From: Aphrocallistes beatrix
Taxonomy: Eukaryota; Porifera; Hexactinellida; Sceptrulophora; Aphrocallistidae
Assembly: GCA_963281255.1 (NCBI GenBank)
Contig: OY725492.1
Coordinates: forward strand, 2,465,696-2,529,695
Direction of reading: 5' to 3'
DNA length: 64,000 nt
Under the pieces are notes generated by a model. That model saw nothing but the letters and a program-made list of their open reading frames with translations, ran no database searches and was not told where the DNA came from. The translations under genes were made by a program, and so were the position numbers. This document shows, piece by piece, positions 1 to 10,352 of the stretch. The stretch's first letter is position 1. Each line of letters opens with the position of its first letter.

Positions 1-278
1 AGACTTGTCTGATGTGCTTCTTATATCCTCCTTTACTCCTTGCCATATAGAGATAGTCTTTGACAACTAACAGTAGCGTCCGTCAGATAACTAGGACAGT
101 TAGGAAAGATGCTAGGGACTGCACCCTTCTTGAGACCCACTTTCTTCCTTTCCGTCTCAATCATCCTCAATCCATCTGAGAATTGAATGGTCATTTCGAT
201 GTCTTCTTCTTGGAAATGGTGTATGCAGACCTTTAAATATAAAACAAATTACAATAGACTATTGTGATTAAAGTGTAT

Positions 279-348
279 TATCCAACATACCCTCAATCGT
301 TTGTTCATCTCGTTATCCAACATAGCCTCAATCGTTTGTTCATCTCGT
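279..348. repeat. 35-bp tandem duplication
   Basis: Two adjacent 35-bp units, 279-313 and 314-348, each begin TATCCAACATA and end CATCTCGT. They differ at one base (ACC versus AGC). This is a simple local duplication with no sign of function. Confidence 0.9.
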
Positions 349-470
349 AGTCTTCTCTCCGCCGAGGTATAGCTCGGAACCATTTTTCACGAGTTACATT
401 GTCAGCAGGAAAATAGAAAACAGGTTGGATTCATCTTATCACAATAGTTTGACTTACAACCAACATACAT

Positions 471-600
471 GCCAACCTGAGTCATGATAAAATCGGGACG
501 CAGCGTTGAAAAAAAAGCGGGACATAATGGGGAAATTTCATTTAAAAGCGGGACACTCGATAAAATGAGGTCAAGAGGAGGGTGAAAAAAGCGGAACGTC
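471..600. repeat. CGGGAC-rich repeat fragment
   Basis: This segment begins GCCAACCTGAGTCATGAT and carries several CGGGAC or GCGGGAC motifs. A diverged relative starts at 14077 (GCCAACTTGAGTCATGAT, then GCGGGCGCAGCG). A related end, with CGGGACG and then GCCAACCCTG, lies at about 3045-3092. The GCCAACCCTG terminus suggests a hAT-type element, but no matching partner terminus with a target duplication was found here. Confidence 0.5.
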
Positions 601-1219
601 CCGCCAAAAACGGGACAATTGGCAAGTATGAACCAGGTACCAGACGAGCCATGTTGAAAAGTATGCTGTGAATCGAGTAATAGTGAGAAGAGGGTAGAAT
701 AGAGCAGACGTGATGTGAAGATGAATGTTGAATAGACAAGCGATGTGCAGATAGGCGATTTGAGTGAGTGACAATATTTTGAGAACATTTTGAAATATCG
801 TTTTTAATTATTATGGGTGACCAAAATGTGGTTAGTCATTTTATTCAATGACGTTTATTAGACAGAAGTTGACACATATTGGTAAATTCACAGGCTTATT
901 TCTAAGTAATTACATCAGTGCATCTATTTCCTGAACCCGAGGTTGTAAAAATCAAGATGTTGTCATTGTAAGGTGATGTATTCTGATATTTTTCACGCAT
1001 AGATAGATGATGCAAATATCCAGGAAAATGAATTATTTCAGTTTCGGAAAATTATTCCAAAATATCTTCTAAGTAAGTAGGGAGTATATTCATTTATCAT
1101 ATTTAATCATAAAATCATAAAACTTGATAAATTAATTGTCTAGAAAGTTCGATGGTAATGGCCATCCATGGTCCAGATTTTGAATAGAGTGCCATTGCCT
1201 TAGTATATAGAATGCTATG

Positions 1220-1334
1220 GTCAAGTCTATCCATCAAGCTAAGTCAAGTCTATTTCTCAAGCTAAGTCAAGTCTATCCCTCAAGCTAAGTCAAGTCTGTT
1301 CCTCAAGCAATGTAAAGTCTGTCTCTCAAGTCTC
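1220..1334. repeat. 23-bp minisatellite, five units
   Basis: Five consecutive 23-bp units follow the pattern GTCAAGTCTATCCNTCAAGC plus TAA. The last two units are more diverged. The array directly follows the sequence GAATGCTATG. Confidence 0.85.
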
Positions 1335-1490
1335 AATATTGTGATTAACTATTCTTTTAATATTTTGTATGTATGATTAATTCGACTATGTTATTAAAAA
1401 TCAAATAATATATCTCATTTCAATTGTTCTGATATAAAAGTTAGTTTGTCAGATTGGGTGAATGCCAAAATTAAAGTGAATGCCAAAATT

Positions 1491-2211
1491 ATGTATGTAT
1501 GTATGTATGTATGTATGTATGTATGTATGTATGTATGTATGTATGTATGTATGTATGTATGTATGTATGTATGTATGTATGTATGTATGTATGTATGTAT
1601 GTATGTATGTATGTATGTATGTATGTATGTATGTATGTATGTATGTATGTATGTATGTATGTATGTACGTATGTATGTATGTATGTATGTATGTATGTAT
1701 GTATGTATGTATGTATGTATGTATGTATGTATGTATGTATGTATGTATGTATGTATGTATGTATGTATGTATGTATGTATGTATGTATGTATGTATGTAT
1801 GTATGTATGTATGTATGTATGTATGTATGTATGTATGTATGTATGTATGTATGTATGTATGTATGTATGTATGTATGTATGTATGTATGTATGTATGTAT
1901 GTATGTACGTATGTATGTATGTATGTATGTATGTATGTATGTATGTATGTATGTATGTATGTATGTATGTATGTATGTATGTATGTATGTATGTATGTAT
2001 GTATGTATGTATGTATGTATGTATGTATGTATGTATGTATGTATGTATGTATGTATGTATGTATGTATGTATGTATGTATGTATGTATGTATGTATGTAT
2101 GTATGTATGTATGTATGTATGTATGTATGTATGTATGTATGTATGTATGTATGTATGTATGTATGTATGTATGTATGTATGTATGTATGTATGTATGTAT
2201 GTATGTATGTA
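1491..2211. repeat. (ATGT)n microsatellite, about 180 units
   Basis: A nearly uninterrupted ATGT tetranucleotide array of 721 bp. The only internal substitutions are two C-for-T changes, at 1668 and 1908, exactly 240 bp (60 units) apart. All long frames through it are artefacts of the repeat, encoding MYVC or THIY periodic peptides. The array resumes briefly after the inserted MITE (2688 onward), so the MITE landed inside it. Confidence 0.97.
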
Positions 2212-2687
2212 CACTGCCTGGACAAAAGTATTCGTACACCCCATAATTTCCCATACAAATAGTTATAATACTGATTTATTTAACGAGTCAAGGTATTTAA
2301 TTGGTAAGAGATACGCTTAATTTGACTTCAAATTCGAATTCTCCACATTTAAATTACCCACTTTATAAGTTTTCAACTTAATTACTCTTCTTCAAGATTA
2401 AATATTTTCAGCATTTGTTTTCATATGGCACATGTCGCGAGTGATTACCATTGTATATGATGGCATTGGTGGTATGAGGGGTACAGTTTGAAAATATTTA
2501 AATTTGTGGGAGTGTAAACAAGTTGAAAGATTAAAAAGTGAGTAATTCGAATATGAAGAATTCGAATTTGAAGTTAAATTAAGCGTATCTCTTACCAATT
2601 AAATACCTTGAAAAGCTAAATAAATCAGTATTATAACTATTTGTATGGGGAATTATGGGGTGTACGAATACTTTTGTCCAGGTAGTG
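2212..2687. mobile_element. Tc1-type MITE, 476 bp (CACTGCC family)
   Basis: The terminal inverted repeats begin CACTGCCTGGACAAAAGTAT on the left and CACTACCTGGACAAAAGTAT on the right (read inward). The insertion target is TA inside the ATGT microsatellite. No transposase is encoded; it is a deletion derivative that depends on a Tc1-like transposase. A second copy of identical length lies at 9866-10341, and diverged relatives at 49111-49585, 46599-46990 and 61434-61870. Confidence 0.9.
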
Positions 2688-3570
2688 TATGTATGTATGT
2701 CCGTATGTCCATAGCTACTGCGAAATCTAACTGTCCGATTTTGTTTAAAGATATAATTAAGATATATTTTCCTTCTACGGGAGTATAATTATCGAAAGCA
2801 TTTGTAATATTATTTAAATTGAATACTACAGCGCAGATTGTTTATCTTACTTGAATTGACCAATTTGAAATGGCACAAGGAGGAAGACCCATTGATTCAG
2901 TGTGGAAATTTTTTCTTTCAAAATATATTCTTCAACAATTATGTATTCAGCATATTTATATACATCTTATTTAAATATACAAGTAAGAACTAAAATGCAT
3001 TCGTACAATAATTAGGTTTTGACCATTTTTGAGACCGGTTTTGGACGGGACGTTTTTACCACATGGATAAAACCTGCCAACCCTGATTCACAGTCCTCTA
3101 TTCGGTTCAGGAACTATTCATTAATACTGATATCAGGTTCAATCAGTTTCAACCTTGGTTAGTAGTTCGAATACATCATACATCTAGTATGTTGAATGAG
3201 GTAAATACACATCTACGTAGTATCTTTAGTGAAGGTAAGTACACATGAGGATATAGTACACGTATACCTCGTACACATCTAGCATCGAATATTGATTGCA
3301 CTGAGGTAAAATATGTAGGAATTAATTGAGGGTCTTTTGAGTATCATCAGGTCAGCTATAAGAGATAAGTACGAATTAGATACTAAATTTTGCTTTGTAT
3401 TGTCAGAGCCTCTCCAGATGATAATTTTAAAGAAAACAATTTTAGAATATTCGATAGTTGGAGTCTTCTTTCACTCTCAGTATTTGAGTATAGGTAATAT
3501 GATAGTGGCTGCCAGACATTTGCCTAGAGTCCGTAGTGATGTTCTAAGGGGTCATTTTGAATTCTAGCAG
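2688..3570. other. Non-coding, repeat fragments
   Basis: The ATGT remnant is followed by CCGTATGTCC...CTACTGCGAAAT, a motif also found at 13939 and 21889 (CCGTACG...TGCGAAATTT), so part of this belongs to another dispersed repeat. A hAT-like terminus (GCCAACCCTG) occurs near 3083-3092. An open frame at 3337-3567 has no recognisable family and sits in AT-rich repeat sequence. Confidence 0.55.
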
Positions 3571-3951
3571 TTAATGGTAGAAATCCGGCCACTCAAGGAA
3601 TTATTTAGGACATACCAAGGAATCAAATGCTTCCAAAATCGAATCATAGATAGTATATCATATTTGTCACTTCATAGGAACAAAAGAAAGTTAAAATGAC
3701 AAAAATTGTAAATTTTATCGGTCTCAGGAAAAAAAGGGCCAAAAAACGGCGAAAAAGTTTTTTTTGGGAAATCAGGAATAAAATCACCAAGTTATGAGAT
3801 ATCGAAAATAAAGTGGCCCTACGTTCATCGCTTAATGAAATGGAACAACTCTTGAAATTTCTATCTCAAACCAATTTTGACTTAAAATTCTGTAAAGACG
3901 GTCAATTTTGAAATTTTAGAGTCCCTAGATATAGATATTTTTAGTTTAGAT
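3571..3951 (+). repeat. 380-bp dispersed repeat, copy 1
   Basis: This block, starting TTAATGGTAGAAATCCGGCC, recurs in inverted orientation at 48290-48678. Similarity runs end to end and stops at GTTTAGATG, where this copy abuts an HLE fragment. It encodes nothing recognisable. The sharp shared boundaries suggest a discrete mobile or foldback element of unknown class. Confidence 0.8.
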
Positions 3952-4187
3952 GTTAATATACACATTCTATTTAAATGTCAGCCTTCTATCGCCTAAAATG
4001 GTTGAGTTATGGTCGAAAAACTGAAATTTCGAATAATAAAAAAGGTGACAATGACGTCATAATTCCATGATGACTCAACATTTTCGTCTGAGCTCAGGAC
4101 TTAGTGGAGCCATAGCCAAAAGATTCCTACTTGCCAAAAATCAGCTTTCTGCGTCTGGCAGTTTCTTCAATCAATTCGTTACATATA
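3952..4187 (-). mobile_element. HLE repeat, 5' half of core
   Basis: This is the 5' half of the Helitron-like repeat core, read on the - strand from CTGTAACGAATTGATTGAAG (here CAATTCGTTACA on +) through the TGACGTCA motif. It is cut off at about 3952 where the previous repeat begins. A TA-target MITE sits in its microsatellite side at 4190. Confidence 0.85.
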
Positions 4188-4189
4188 TA

Positions 4190-4377
4190 CAGTCGACTCC
4201 GCTTAATAGGGCCACATCGGTCAGAGGACATTTTGACTCGATTAAGCGGAGAACCCTATTAACCGAAAATATTTTGTATTAGCTTCTATGTGTGAGAGCT
4301 ATTCTGGCCCTACCAAAAGTGGCCCGATTAAGCGGCTGACCCGATTAAACAGTGGCCCTATTAAGCGGAGTCGACTG
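4190..4377. mobile_element. TA-target MITE, 188 bp (CAGTCGACTCC family)
   Basis: The TIR is CAGTCGACTCCGCTTAATAG on both ends, flanked by TA duplications at 4188-4189 and 4378-4379. Inside are degenerate repeats of CGATTAAGCGG. The terminal CAGT and TA target fit the Tc1/mariner/pogo group. A copy of the opposite orientation is at 7006-7194. Confidence 0.92.
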
Positions 4378-4407
4378 TATATATATATATATATATATAT
4401 ACATATA

Positions 4408-4877
4408 CAGTCGAAATCGGGTTATTTTGTCCATTTGATTGCACTGCCAAAACGACAAAATAACTCGATAGACAAAATAACCCGGTAGACAAAATAACCC
4501 GATAGACAAAATAAACTTATAGACAAAAATAATCCGATAGACAAAATAACCGGAAGACAAAAAATCCGATTATTTTATAATTGAATTATGAATAAAACAA
4601 TTTTTACACTGACTTGACGACAAAATAACCCAATGGGACAAAAAAACCCGGTGTCAAAATAACCCGATTTCGACTGTAATATAAAATAAAGGACAAAATA
4701 AGCCTAACAAATTATCAATTGTTTACACCCCAGATAGACAAAATAATCCGATAAGACAAAAAAACCCGAAAACAAAAATTTCCGATTATTTTATAATTGA
4801 ATTATGAATAAAACAATTTTTATACTGACTTGACGACAAAATAACCCAATGGGACAAATAAACCCGATTTCGACTGT
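4408..4877. mobile_element. TA-target MITE pair (CAGTCGAAATCGGG family)
   Basis: A first unit spans 4408-4676, with TIR CAGTCGAAATCGGGTTATTT and TA targets. It is followed by a second partial unit ending at 4877 with the same right terminus (CCCGATTTCGACTG). The interior is a run of GACAAAATAACCCGATA-type repeats, and a block around GACTTGACGACAAAATAACC is duplicated in both units. No coding capacity. Confidence 0.85.
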
Positions 4878-5447
4878 ATATATATATATATATCCTTACT
4901 ATTAAAACTCAATTAATATTTATTTGTGCATGTGTGTACGTATATATATATATCTCTGTAACGAATGGATTGAAGAAACTGCCAGGCCCAGAAAGCTGAT
5001 TTTTGGCATGTGGGAGTCTTTTGGCTATGACTCCAGTAAGTTCTGAGCTCAGAGTAAAATGTCGACTCATCATGGAATTATGACGTCATTGTCACATTTT
5101 TAAAAGTTAAGCAACACACTAATTCGAGTATAACTCAGCCATTATAGGAGATAGAAGGCTGAAATTTTAATCGAGTATGTATACTAACATACCTCACATA
5201 TGATGCAACATAGCCTACTACAATAAGGCCTTTTCACTGAACTATTTTCCATGGTACCAGGGATAAGATAAAGTGGATTTTCTTACGCACCCATAATATG
5301 AATAAATATTTTTTGTTCCAAATCTAATTCATCATTTGTTTGATGCTATTCTATTCTACGTTCCAACAAATTATATATCAATGTTATGGCTATTTTCTTT
5401 CTCTGCTATATGGTTCCTTTTTACTTTTACGTTGTATTTGTTCTTGA

Positions 5448-6785
5448 ATGTTAGCTCTCAACTGTTTCTATACATATAAGGATGCGCCACGCAGCAAAGG
5501 GGCAATGGGGAGGCGGGATGGACCTACAAGGAAGCATCCGGCAAGCCAATTCCCTAAAAAGGGTCGGTGCTTTATTTGCAACTCTCGGACAGGCACTTTA
5601 TGGCCCAATGCCCGGAACGGCACTGTGCGAAATGTGGCGAAAGAGGATACGAAGTCCGCTATTGCCCACATACACGAAGTCGAAGAGGGGTATTTCAGAC
5701 CACGACGCAGCATAGTGTTGTACATGAGACGGCGGTTGTGGTACCAGTTAAATGGAACGGCAAACCCATCAATGTAATGATGGACACGGGGGCGGATCCT
5801 TCGGTGGTGGACAGAGGCACCGTACAAAAGATGAATAATCCCTTACAGCACAAAGTACAGTCAAGTGTATGGGCTAGGGCGGACAGCGCTTGCGGTCTGT
5901 GGTACGGCCTGCGTGGCGATAGATGTGGGGGATGATCGACCACTAGAACACGAAATCGAAGTACTCGATACTAACAATAGGGTGGTTATATTGGGGCGAA
6001 GGTTCCTCGCCCGCTTCAAGAATACTACTTTCGATTGGGAAAACATGAGAGTTAGGCTAGGTGGTTGTTGGAAAACCTCTTTAGCTGCGGCACGCGGGGG
6101 ATACGCGGCGACTAGAGCAGAAATTATGCAGACTGAGATGGGAAAGGAGGGAGATAGCTTGGAGGCCAGGTTCGATATAAACCCGAAACTATCACCGCGA
6201 GAAGAGACAGCCATACGCAAGGTGCTGTCGAGATGGAAAGACTTTTTCGCGGAGAACCCGAAGAGCCCGCGCGAAATTGGAACCGCGGAACACGTTATCA
6301 CTCTTCTGGATAAGCGGCCGATCAGAAGCCGGCCTCAATGCTCGAGAATGGGATCATACGTCCCTCTTCTTCCTCTTGGGCGAGTCGAGTGATCTGAAAA
6401 GGACGGGACCCATCGATTTGCCGTAGATTACCGGATCTCAACGATGTGACGAAGCGAGATGCCTATCCGATGCCGATCCCCGAGATGTTTTCTATCGTAT
6501 GGGAAGGGCAACTGTATTCTCTACACTGGATGGGGCATCCGCATACTGCGCATGCCTTTTGGATTGTCAAACTCACAGGCTATCTATCAGCGAGCGGTAG
6601 ACTAGGCTCTACGAGGGTGTCCGAATCTACATGCATTTGTTGATGACACTGTCCACTCGCCCAGTTCGATACGCACCTGGAGCATTTGGATGAGGCTCAG
6701 TTGGCTATTCTAAAAATTGAGGATGGAGAATGTGAGAATTGGGCTTGCTGTATTGACGAAAAAGATATGCTACGTTGTATTTTAA
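5448..6785 (+). pseudogene. Ty3/gypsy gag-pol relic (nucleocapsid, protease, RT start)
   Basis: In order, across several frames: zinc-knuckle cysteine motifs (CFIC near 5578, then CAKCGERGYEVRYC at about 5625-5670), an aspartic protease with the DTGA active-site motif near 5790, a linker containing VVILGRRFLARF and FDWENMRVRLGG, and reverse-transcriptase fragments (FAVDYR, DVTKRDAYPMP, MPFGLSNSQA, FVDDTV). The RT catalytic box is altered and there are several frameshifts and stops, so it is dead. RNase H and integrase are absent. The protease-RT linker resembles that of the gypsy relic at 24142-26816, so both belong to the same lineage. It lies wholly inside a P-like element, either as a later insertion or as captured sequence; no LTRs are visible. 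Confidence 0.88.
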
Positions 6786-7005
6786 TGACTTCAAGTAACT
6801 GTTTACTCAACAACAGGGCCGTGAATATTACTTCTACCACCTCTTGTCCCAAAGATACTTAAACTTACCTCTAATTAATATATGTATATATATACACCTA
6901 CTTATATATTTATGTAGTATTCCTTGTCCGTCAACTAAATTATGCCAGCAGTCAGTAATATCATTATTGTGGGGTAGAGGATGTATAATTACATGATATT
7001 AAATA

Positions 7006-7194
7006 CAGTCGACTCCGCTTAATAGGGTCACTGTTTAATCGGGTCAGCCGCTTAATCGGGCCACTTTTGGCAGGACCGGAATAGCTCTCACACATAGAAG
7101 CTAATACAAAAATATTTTCGGTTAATAGGGTTCTCCGCTTAATCGTGGCAAAATATGGCCTGACCGATGTGACCCTATTAAGCGGAGTCGACTG
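7006..7194. mobile_element. TA-target MITE, 189 bp (CAGTCGACTCC family)
   Basis: Second copy of the 4190-4377 family, in opposite internal orientation. TIR CAGTCGACTCCGCTTAATAG, TA duplication at 7004-7005 and 7195-7196. It is nested in the P-like element. Confidence 0.92.
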
Positions 7195-7549
7195 TACATT
7201 AAAATGATATTGTGTTAAATTTCATTGTATTAAAAACTCGACTTTATCTTATTCTTGGTCTAAAGTAGTGAAATGGCCTGTATGTAGTAGGCTATGGATG
7301 CAACTATTATCAAAAAATGATGACTCATCACTTTATTATGACGTCATCATTATGCATCAAAATTTTTAAAATTGACAAATTTGGTGATTTTTCGAGTGAT
7401 ATCGATTATATAGACATATTTAGAGATGCTATCTCCCTTATAATGAACCAATGTGACCCCAGGCGACCGAAGGGAGCCTCCGGCGGACACAAAGTGTCCG
7501 CCAGCCGCGCAGCGCAAGCAAGCGAAGCGCGCTTGTATATATATATACA

Positions 7550-8454
7550 CAGTGGATATCTGTTATAAGAACACCGGTTATAAAAACATGTCGGTTATAA
7601 GAACCATTTATTTGGGAACGGATTCTTTTCTATTCATTACTATTTAAACAGAACCGGTTATAAGAACATCTAATATCGGTTATAAGAACATTCTATCAAT
7701 AAATTCTAGAACTATTAGTAGTCAAGTTCTCATTTTTTCATTCATACATAACCTTTATAATTTCTGACTCCTACCTCGCTTACTTTTTGTGCTTACTACT
7801 ACAGGGTGTTTCAGCGATTGTATCACGAAAATAATTTGAAATTACTAGGTAAATATTTTACTAATCATCTTCTCCTTTTACGATTTTGTTTACCACCCTC
7901 TGACATTTGTGTGACAACAAAATGGACAAGCTAGATGACAAACAAAAGAAGATCAAGATGGTGGAATTCTACCATAAAAATTAGTCCTATTCAAGACTAC
8001 CCCACACTTCTAATTTTTACCCTCCCAAAATGACTAAATCGAAAATGAGTTATCCCATATTAATGATGTTTTGAAATTATTTACTTTTATTCCAACGGTT
8101 TGCTTCATTGTTTTTCATAAATGTCAAAGGATTTCCTTTCAAAAGCAACCAAAATAACTAAATTATCTCGATCACAAATGAAATGAAAGCAATATACTTT
8201 TGTGTGTAATCAATGAAACACCCTGTATTTATTAGGTTAGGGACCAATCTTCTCATAGCCGATAAAAAGAACATAAAATGTTCTTATAAACGATAAAATG
8301 AGCAAAATATGTTCTTATAGTAACCGACATATCTGACCTCTTATGTCGGTTATAAGAACATGTTCTTATAACCGAAATACTGTTATAGGAACATATCGGT
8401 TGTAAGAACATTTTTTTCAACTCCCAACGATGTTCTTATAACCGGTTTCCACTG
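7550..8454. mobile_element. TA-target MITE (CAGTGGATATCGG family), split by another MITE
   Basis: The left terminus CAGTGGATATCTGTTATAAG and right terminus CTTATAACCGGTTTCCACTG are imperfect inverted repeats with TA targets. The interior is a series of GGTTATAAGAACA repeats on both strands. A second MITE (7802-8225) is inserted in the middle. Without it the length is about 479 bp, close to the 473-bp uninterrupted copy at 55909-56381. Confidence 0.9.
7802..8225. mobile_element. TA-target MITE with transposase N-terminal scrap, 424 bp
   Basis: TIR CAGGGTGTTTCA at both ends, TA duplication. The interior includes an ATG (7922) followed by MDKLDDKQKKIKMVEFYHKN, which resembles the first helix-turn-helix region of mariner/Tc1-type transposases and then breaks at a stop. 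This suggests internal deletion of an autonomous element. A sister copy lies at 53708-54130 (423 bp). Confidence 0.88.
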
Positions 8455-8476
8455 TACGTACACACATATATACATA

Positions 8477-9815
8477 CAGGGTGTAACGAAAGTGTTGATA
8501 CCTTGTATTGCTAGTTTAAAAGTATCATTCTTAGTGAACTATACAACCCAAAAGATTTAAACTAACTCTACATATTTGATACACTACATAATTATGTTTT
8601 AGTACAAGTTTTATTTCCAATTATCAAAATTTACATTTTTTATAGCTTTTTAATCTTTTTGCCTTGAATTCTTCATTATGGATGTCCGTGATCACGGGAT
8701 TTTGATTCGTTATCGAGCAATTGGCATGCTAGAAGGTGGTACCATGCAGAAGGAGGTTGCTAAGTGCTTAGGAGTATCAGTTCCCTCAGTAAAACGATGG
8801 TGGAGTTCACATAAGCAGGGAAATTCTATGATGACTAAACCTCGTTCAGGGAGGCCTCATATTTTGAAACGGGCAGATAAAATCGTAATTGCCAAATCAC
8901 TCGGCAAATGCATGCAATCCACACGAAAGCACAGAAATTGAAGAATAGGAGTAACCCTGTATCCCATATGTGCGTACATCGCCATTTAATCCAGTCAGTA
9001 GGCGTCCGGTCTTTTAAAAGGCAAGAATTACCTCGATTATCGAAAAAAAAAATTCAGAATCGCCTGGAATTTGCCAAAAGACTTCAGAATTGGACTGTAA
9101 ATGAGTGGAAGCGGGTTTTATGGTCAGACGAGTCACCTTTCCAGCTTTTCGCAACGCCTAACAAGCAAAATAACCCCGTTTGGGCGAAGGAAATGAAATA
9201 TGTCCCACCGGTATTTTCAGTTAAATTCCCTGCGAAAGTTCAAGTCTGGGGCATGATGTCGCACCATGCACTGCCAAAATTGCATATCATTCCCAAGAAC
9301 AGTCGATAAATGCTGCCTATTACCGAAATGAGATTCTCGCAAAGACTTGTATGGATGCACTTCAGCGTCAACCAAGTACAGGATCTCTATTGCAGCGACC
9401 AATGTTAGAAAAGATGTCCGACATTATTTGCATGCAAGATGGCGCACCGGCCCACACAGCAAATTCTACGCAACAGTGGTGCTCAGAAAACCTAAAAGCA
9501 TTCTGTAGCAAAACTAAATAGCCAGGTAATTCTCCAGATTTTTACCCGATTGAAAACCTATGGGGAAAATTGAAAGAGAATATGGAAGGAGATTGTCAAA
9601 TTTCTACTCTGGACAACTGATAAAATCACTAAAATTTGCATGGGAAAGTATTGGCTCTGATATTTTGGAGAATTTAGTAGCTAGCATGCCTGAACCAATC
9701 AGACTTGTATTAGAACGAAATGGTTCGCATATAAATAAATAATAGTGACAATTTAATCAATGTATTCCAATTTACGTTATAAGCTCAGATGTATCAACAC
9801 TTTCGTTACACCTTA
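8477..9815 (+). mobile_element. Tc1/mariner-superfamily element, about 1.34 kb, inactive
   Basis: The inverted termini CAGGGTGTAACGAAAGTGTT (left) and TAAGGTGTAACGAAAGTGTT (right, read inward) flank one transposase frame. TA duplications are consistent on both sides. The 1.3-kb length is typical of this superfamily. The right terminus has decayed from CCCTG to CCTTA. It lies between two microsatellite-associated repeats. Confidence 0.92.
8678..9742 (+). pseudogene. Tc1/mariner transposase relic, DD37E spacing
   Basis: DDE transposase that would cut and paste its own element at TA sites. The N-terminus has two helix-turn-helix regions (about residues 1-75: VAKCLGVSVPSVKRWW, then TKPRSGRP). 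The catalytic core shows the first Asp in WSDESPFQLF (about 9127), the second Asp in MQDGAPAHT (about 9439) and the Glu in SPDFYPIENLW (about 9553). Counting codons from the second Asp to the Glu gives 37 intervening residues rather than the 34 of classical Tc1. Breaks: a frameshift near 8930, a frame change near 9306, a TAG in front of PGNSPD (probably from TGG) and a further frameshift near 9575. It cannot be active. Confidence 0.88.
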
Positions 9816-9865
9816 TACATATATACATCCTTACTATTAAAACTCGATTAATGTGTGTGTATATA

Positions 9866-10341
9866 CACTGCCTGAACAAAGGTATTCGTAAACCCCATAA
9901 TTCCCCATACAAATAGTTATAATACTGATTTATTTAGCGAGTCAAGGTATTTAATTGGTAAGAGATACCCTTAATTTGACTTTAAATTCGAATTCTCCAC
10001 ATTCAAATTACCCACTTTATAAGTTTTCAACTTAATTACTCTTCTTCAAGATTAAGTATTTTCAGCATTTGCTTTCCTATGCCACATGTGACGAGCGATC
10101 ACCATTGTATATAATGGCATTGGTGGTATGAGGTGGCACAGTTTGAAAATCTTTAACCTTGTGGGAGTGTGAACAAGTTGAAAGATTAAATAGTGAGTAA
10201 TTCGAATATGGAGAGTTCGAAATTGGAGTTAAATTAAGCATATCTCTTACCAATTAAATACATTGAATCGCTAAATAAAACAATATTATAACTATTTATA
10301 TAGGGAATTATGGGTGTACGAATACTTTTGTTCAGGCAGTG
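9866..10341. mobile_element. Tc1-type MITE, 476 bp (CACTGCC family)
   Basis: Same length and termini as 2212-2687 (CACTGCCTGAACAAAGGTAT at left; right terminus read inward CACTGCCTGAACAAAAGTAT). The TA target lies in a microsatellite between an HLE head (9827) and an HLE 3' end (10353). Confidence 0.92.
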
Positions 10342-10352
10342 TATATATATAT

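Larger units (their letters stand above)
1..1219. other. Non-coding repeat-rich stretch
   Basis: No convincing gene is visible. Open frames here are short and low-complexity, with no family resemblance. The stretch holds a 35-bp tandem duplication and a CGGGAC-rich repeat fragment, listed separately. Its right edge, just before the minisatellite, contains GAATGCTATG, which recurs at about 30138 and may be the terminus of another TIR element. Confidence 0.6.
5209..7296. mobile_element. P-like non-autonomous element, 2,088 bp
   Basis: The termini are CATAGCCTACTAC at left and its complement GTAGTAGGCTATG at right, with further similarity inward (AGGCC, then TTTCACT and ATAAGATAAAG). They are flanked by a perfect 7-bp duplication GATGCAA (5202-5208 and 7297-7303; 8 bp if one shared C is counted). 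The interior carries a gypsy pol relic (5448-6785) and a MITE (7006-7194). It has no transposase of its own. Its termini match those of the element at 34395-36769, which carries a P-type transposase relic; that match is the basis for the assignment. Confidence 0.85.
4892..7536 (+). mobile_element. HLE repeat, complete but split by P-like element
   Basis: The head ATCCTTACTATTAAAACTC at 4892 is followed by a short microsatellite, then the core from CTGTAACGAAT at 4953 up to GATGCAA at 5208. The core resumes at 7297 with the same GATGCAA and runs to the 3' hairpin end GCGCGCTTGT at 7536. Removing 5209-7296 plus one target copy restores the usual core. This copy therefore predates the P-like insertion. 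Confidence 0.9.

Noticed and set aside
1415-2320. Six long overlapping frames of 250-280 codons with THIY or MYVC repeats
   Set aside because: They are translations of the (ATGT)n microsatellite on all frames without stops. No real protein.
5468-5943. - strand frames of 119 and 82 codons
   Set aside because: They are antisense shadows of the gypsy gag-protease region, which has recognisable motifs on the + strand.
5209-7296. hAT assignment for the CATAGCCTAC elements, based on an apparent 8-bp duplication
   Set aside because: Three of four give exactly 7 bp, and the member with coding sequence has a THAP/P-type transposase rather than a hAT one. Assigned to P-like instead.
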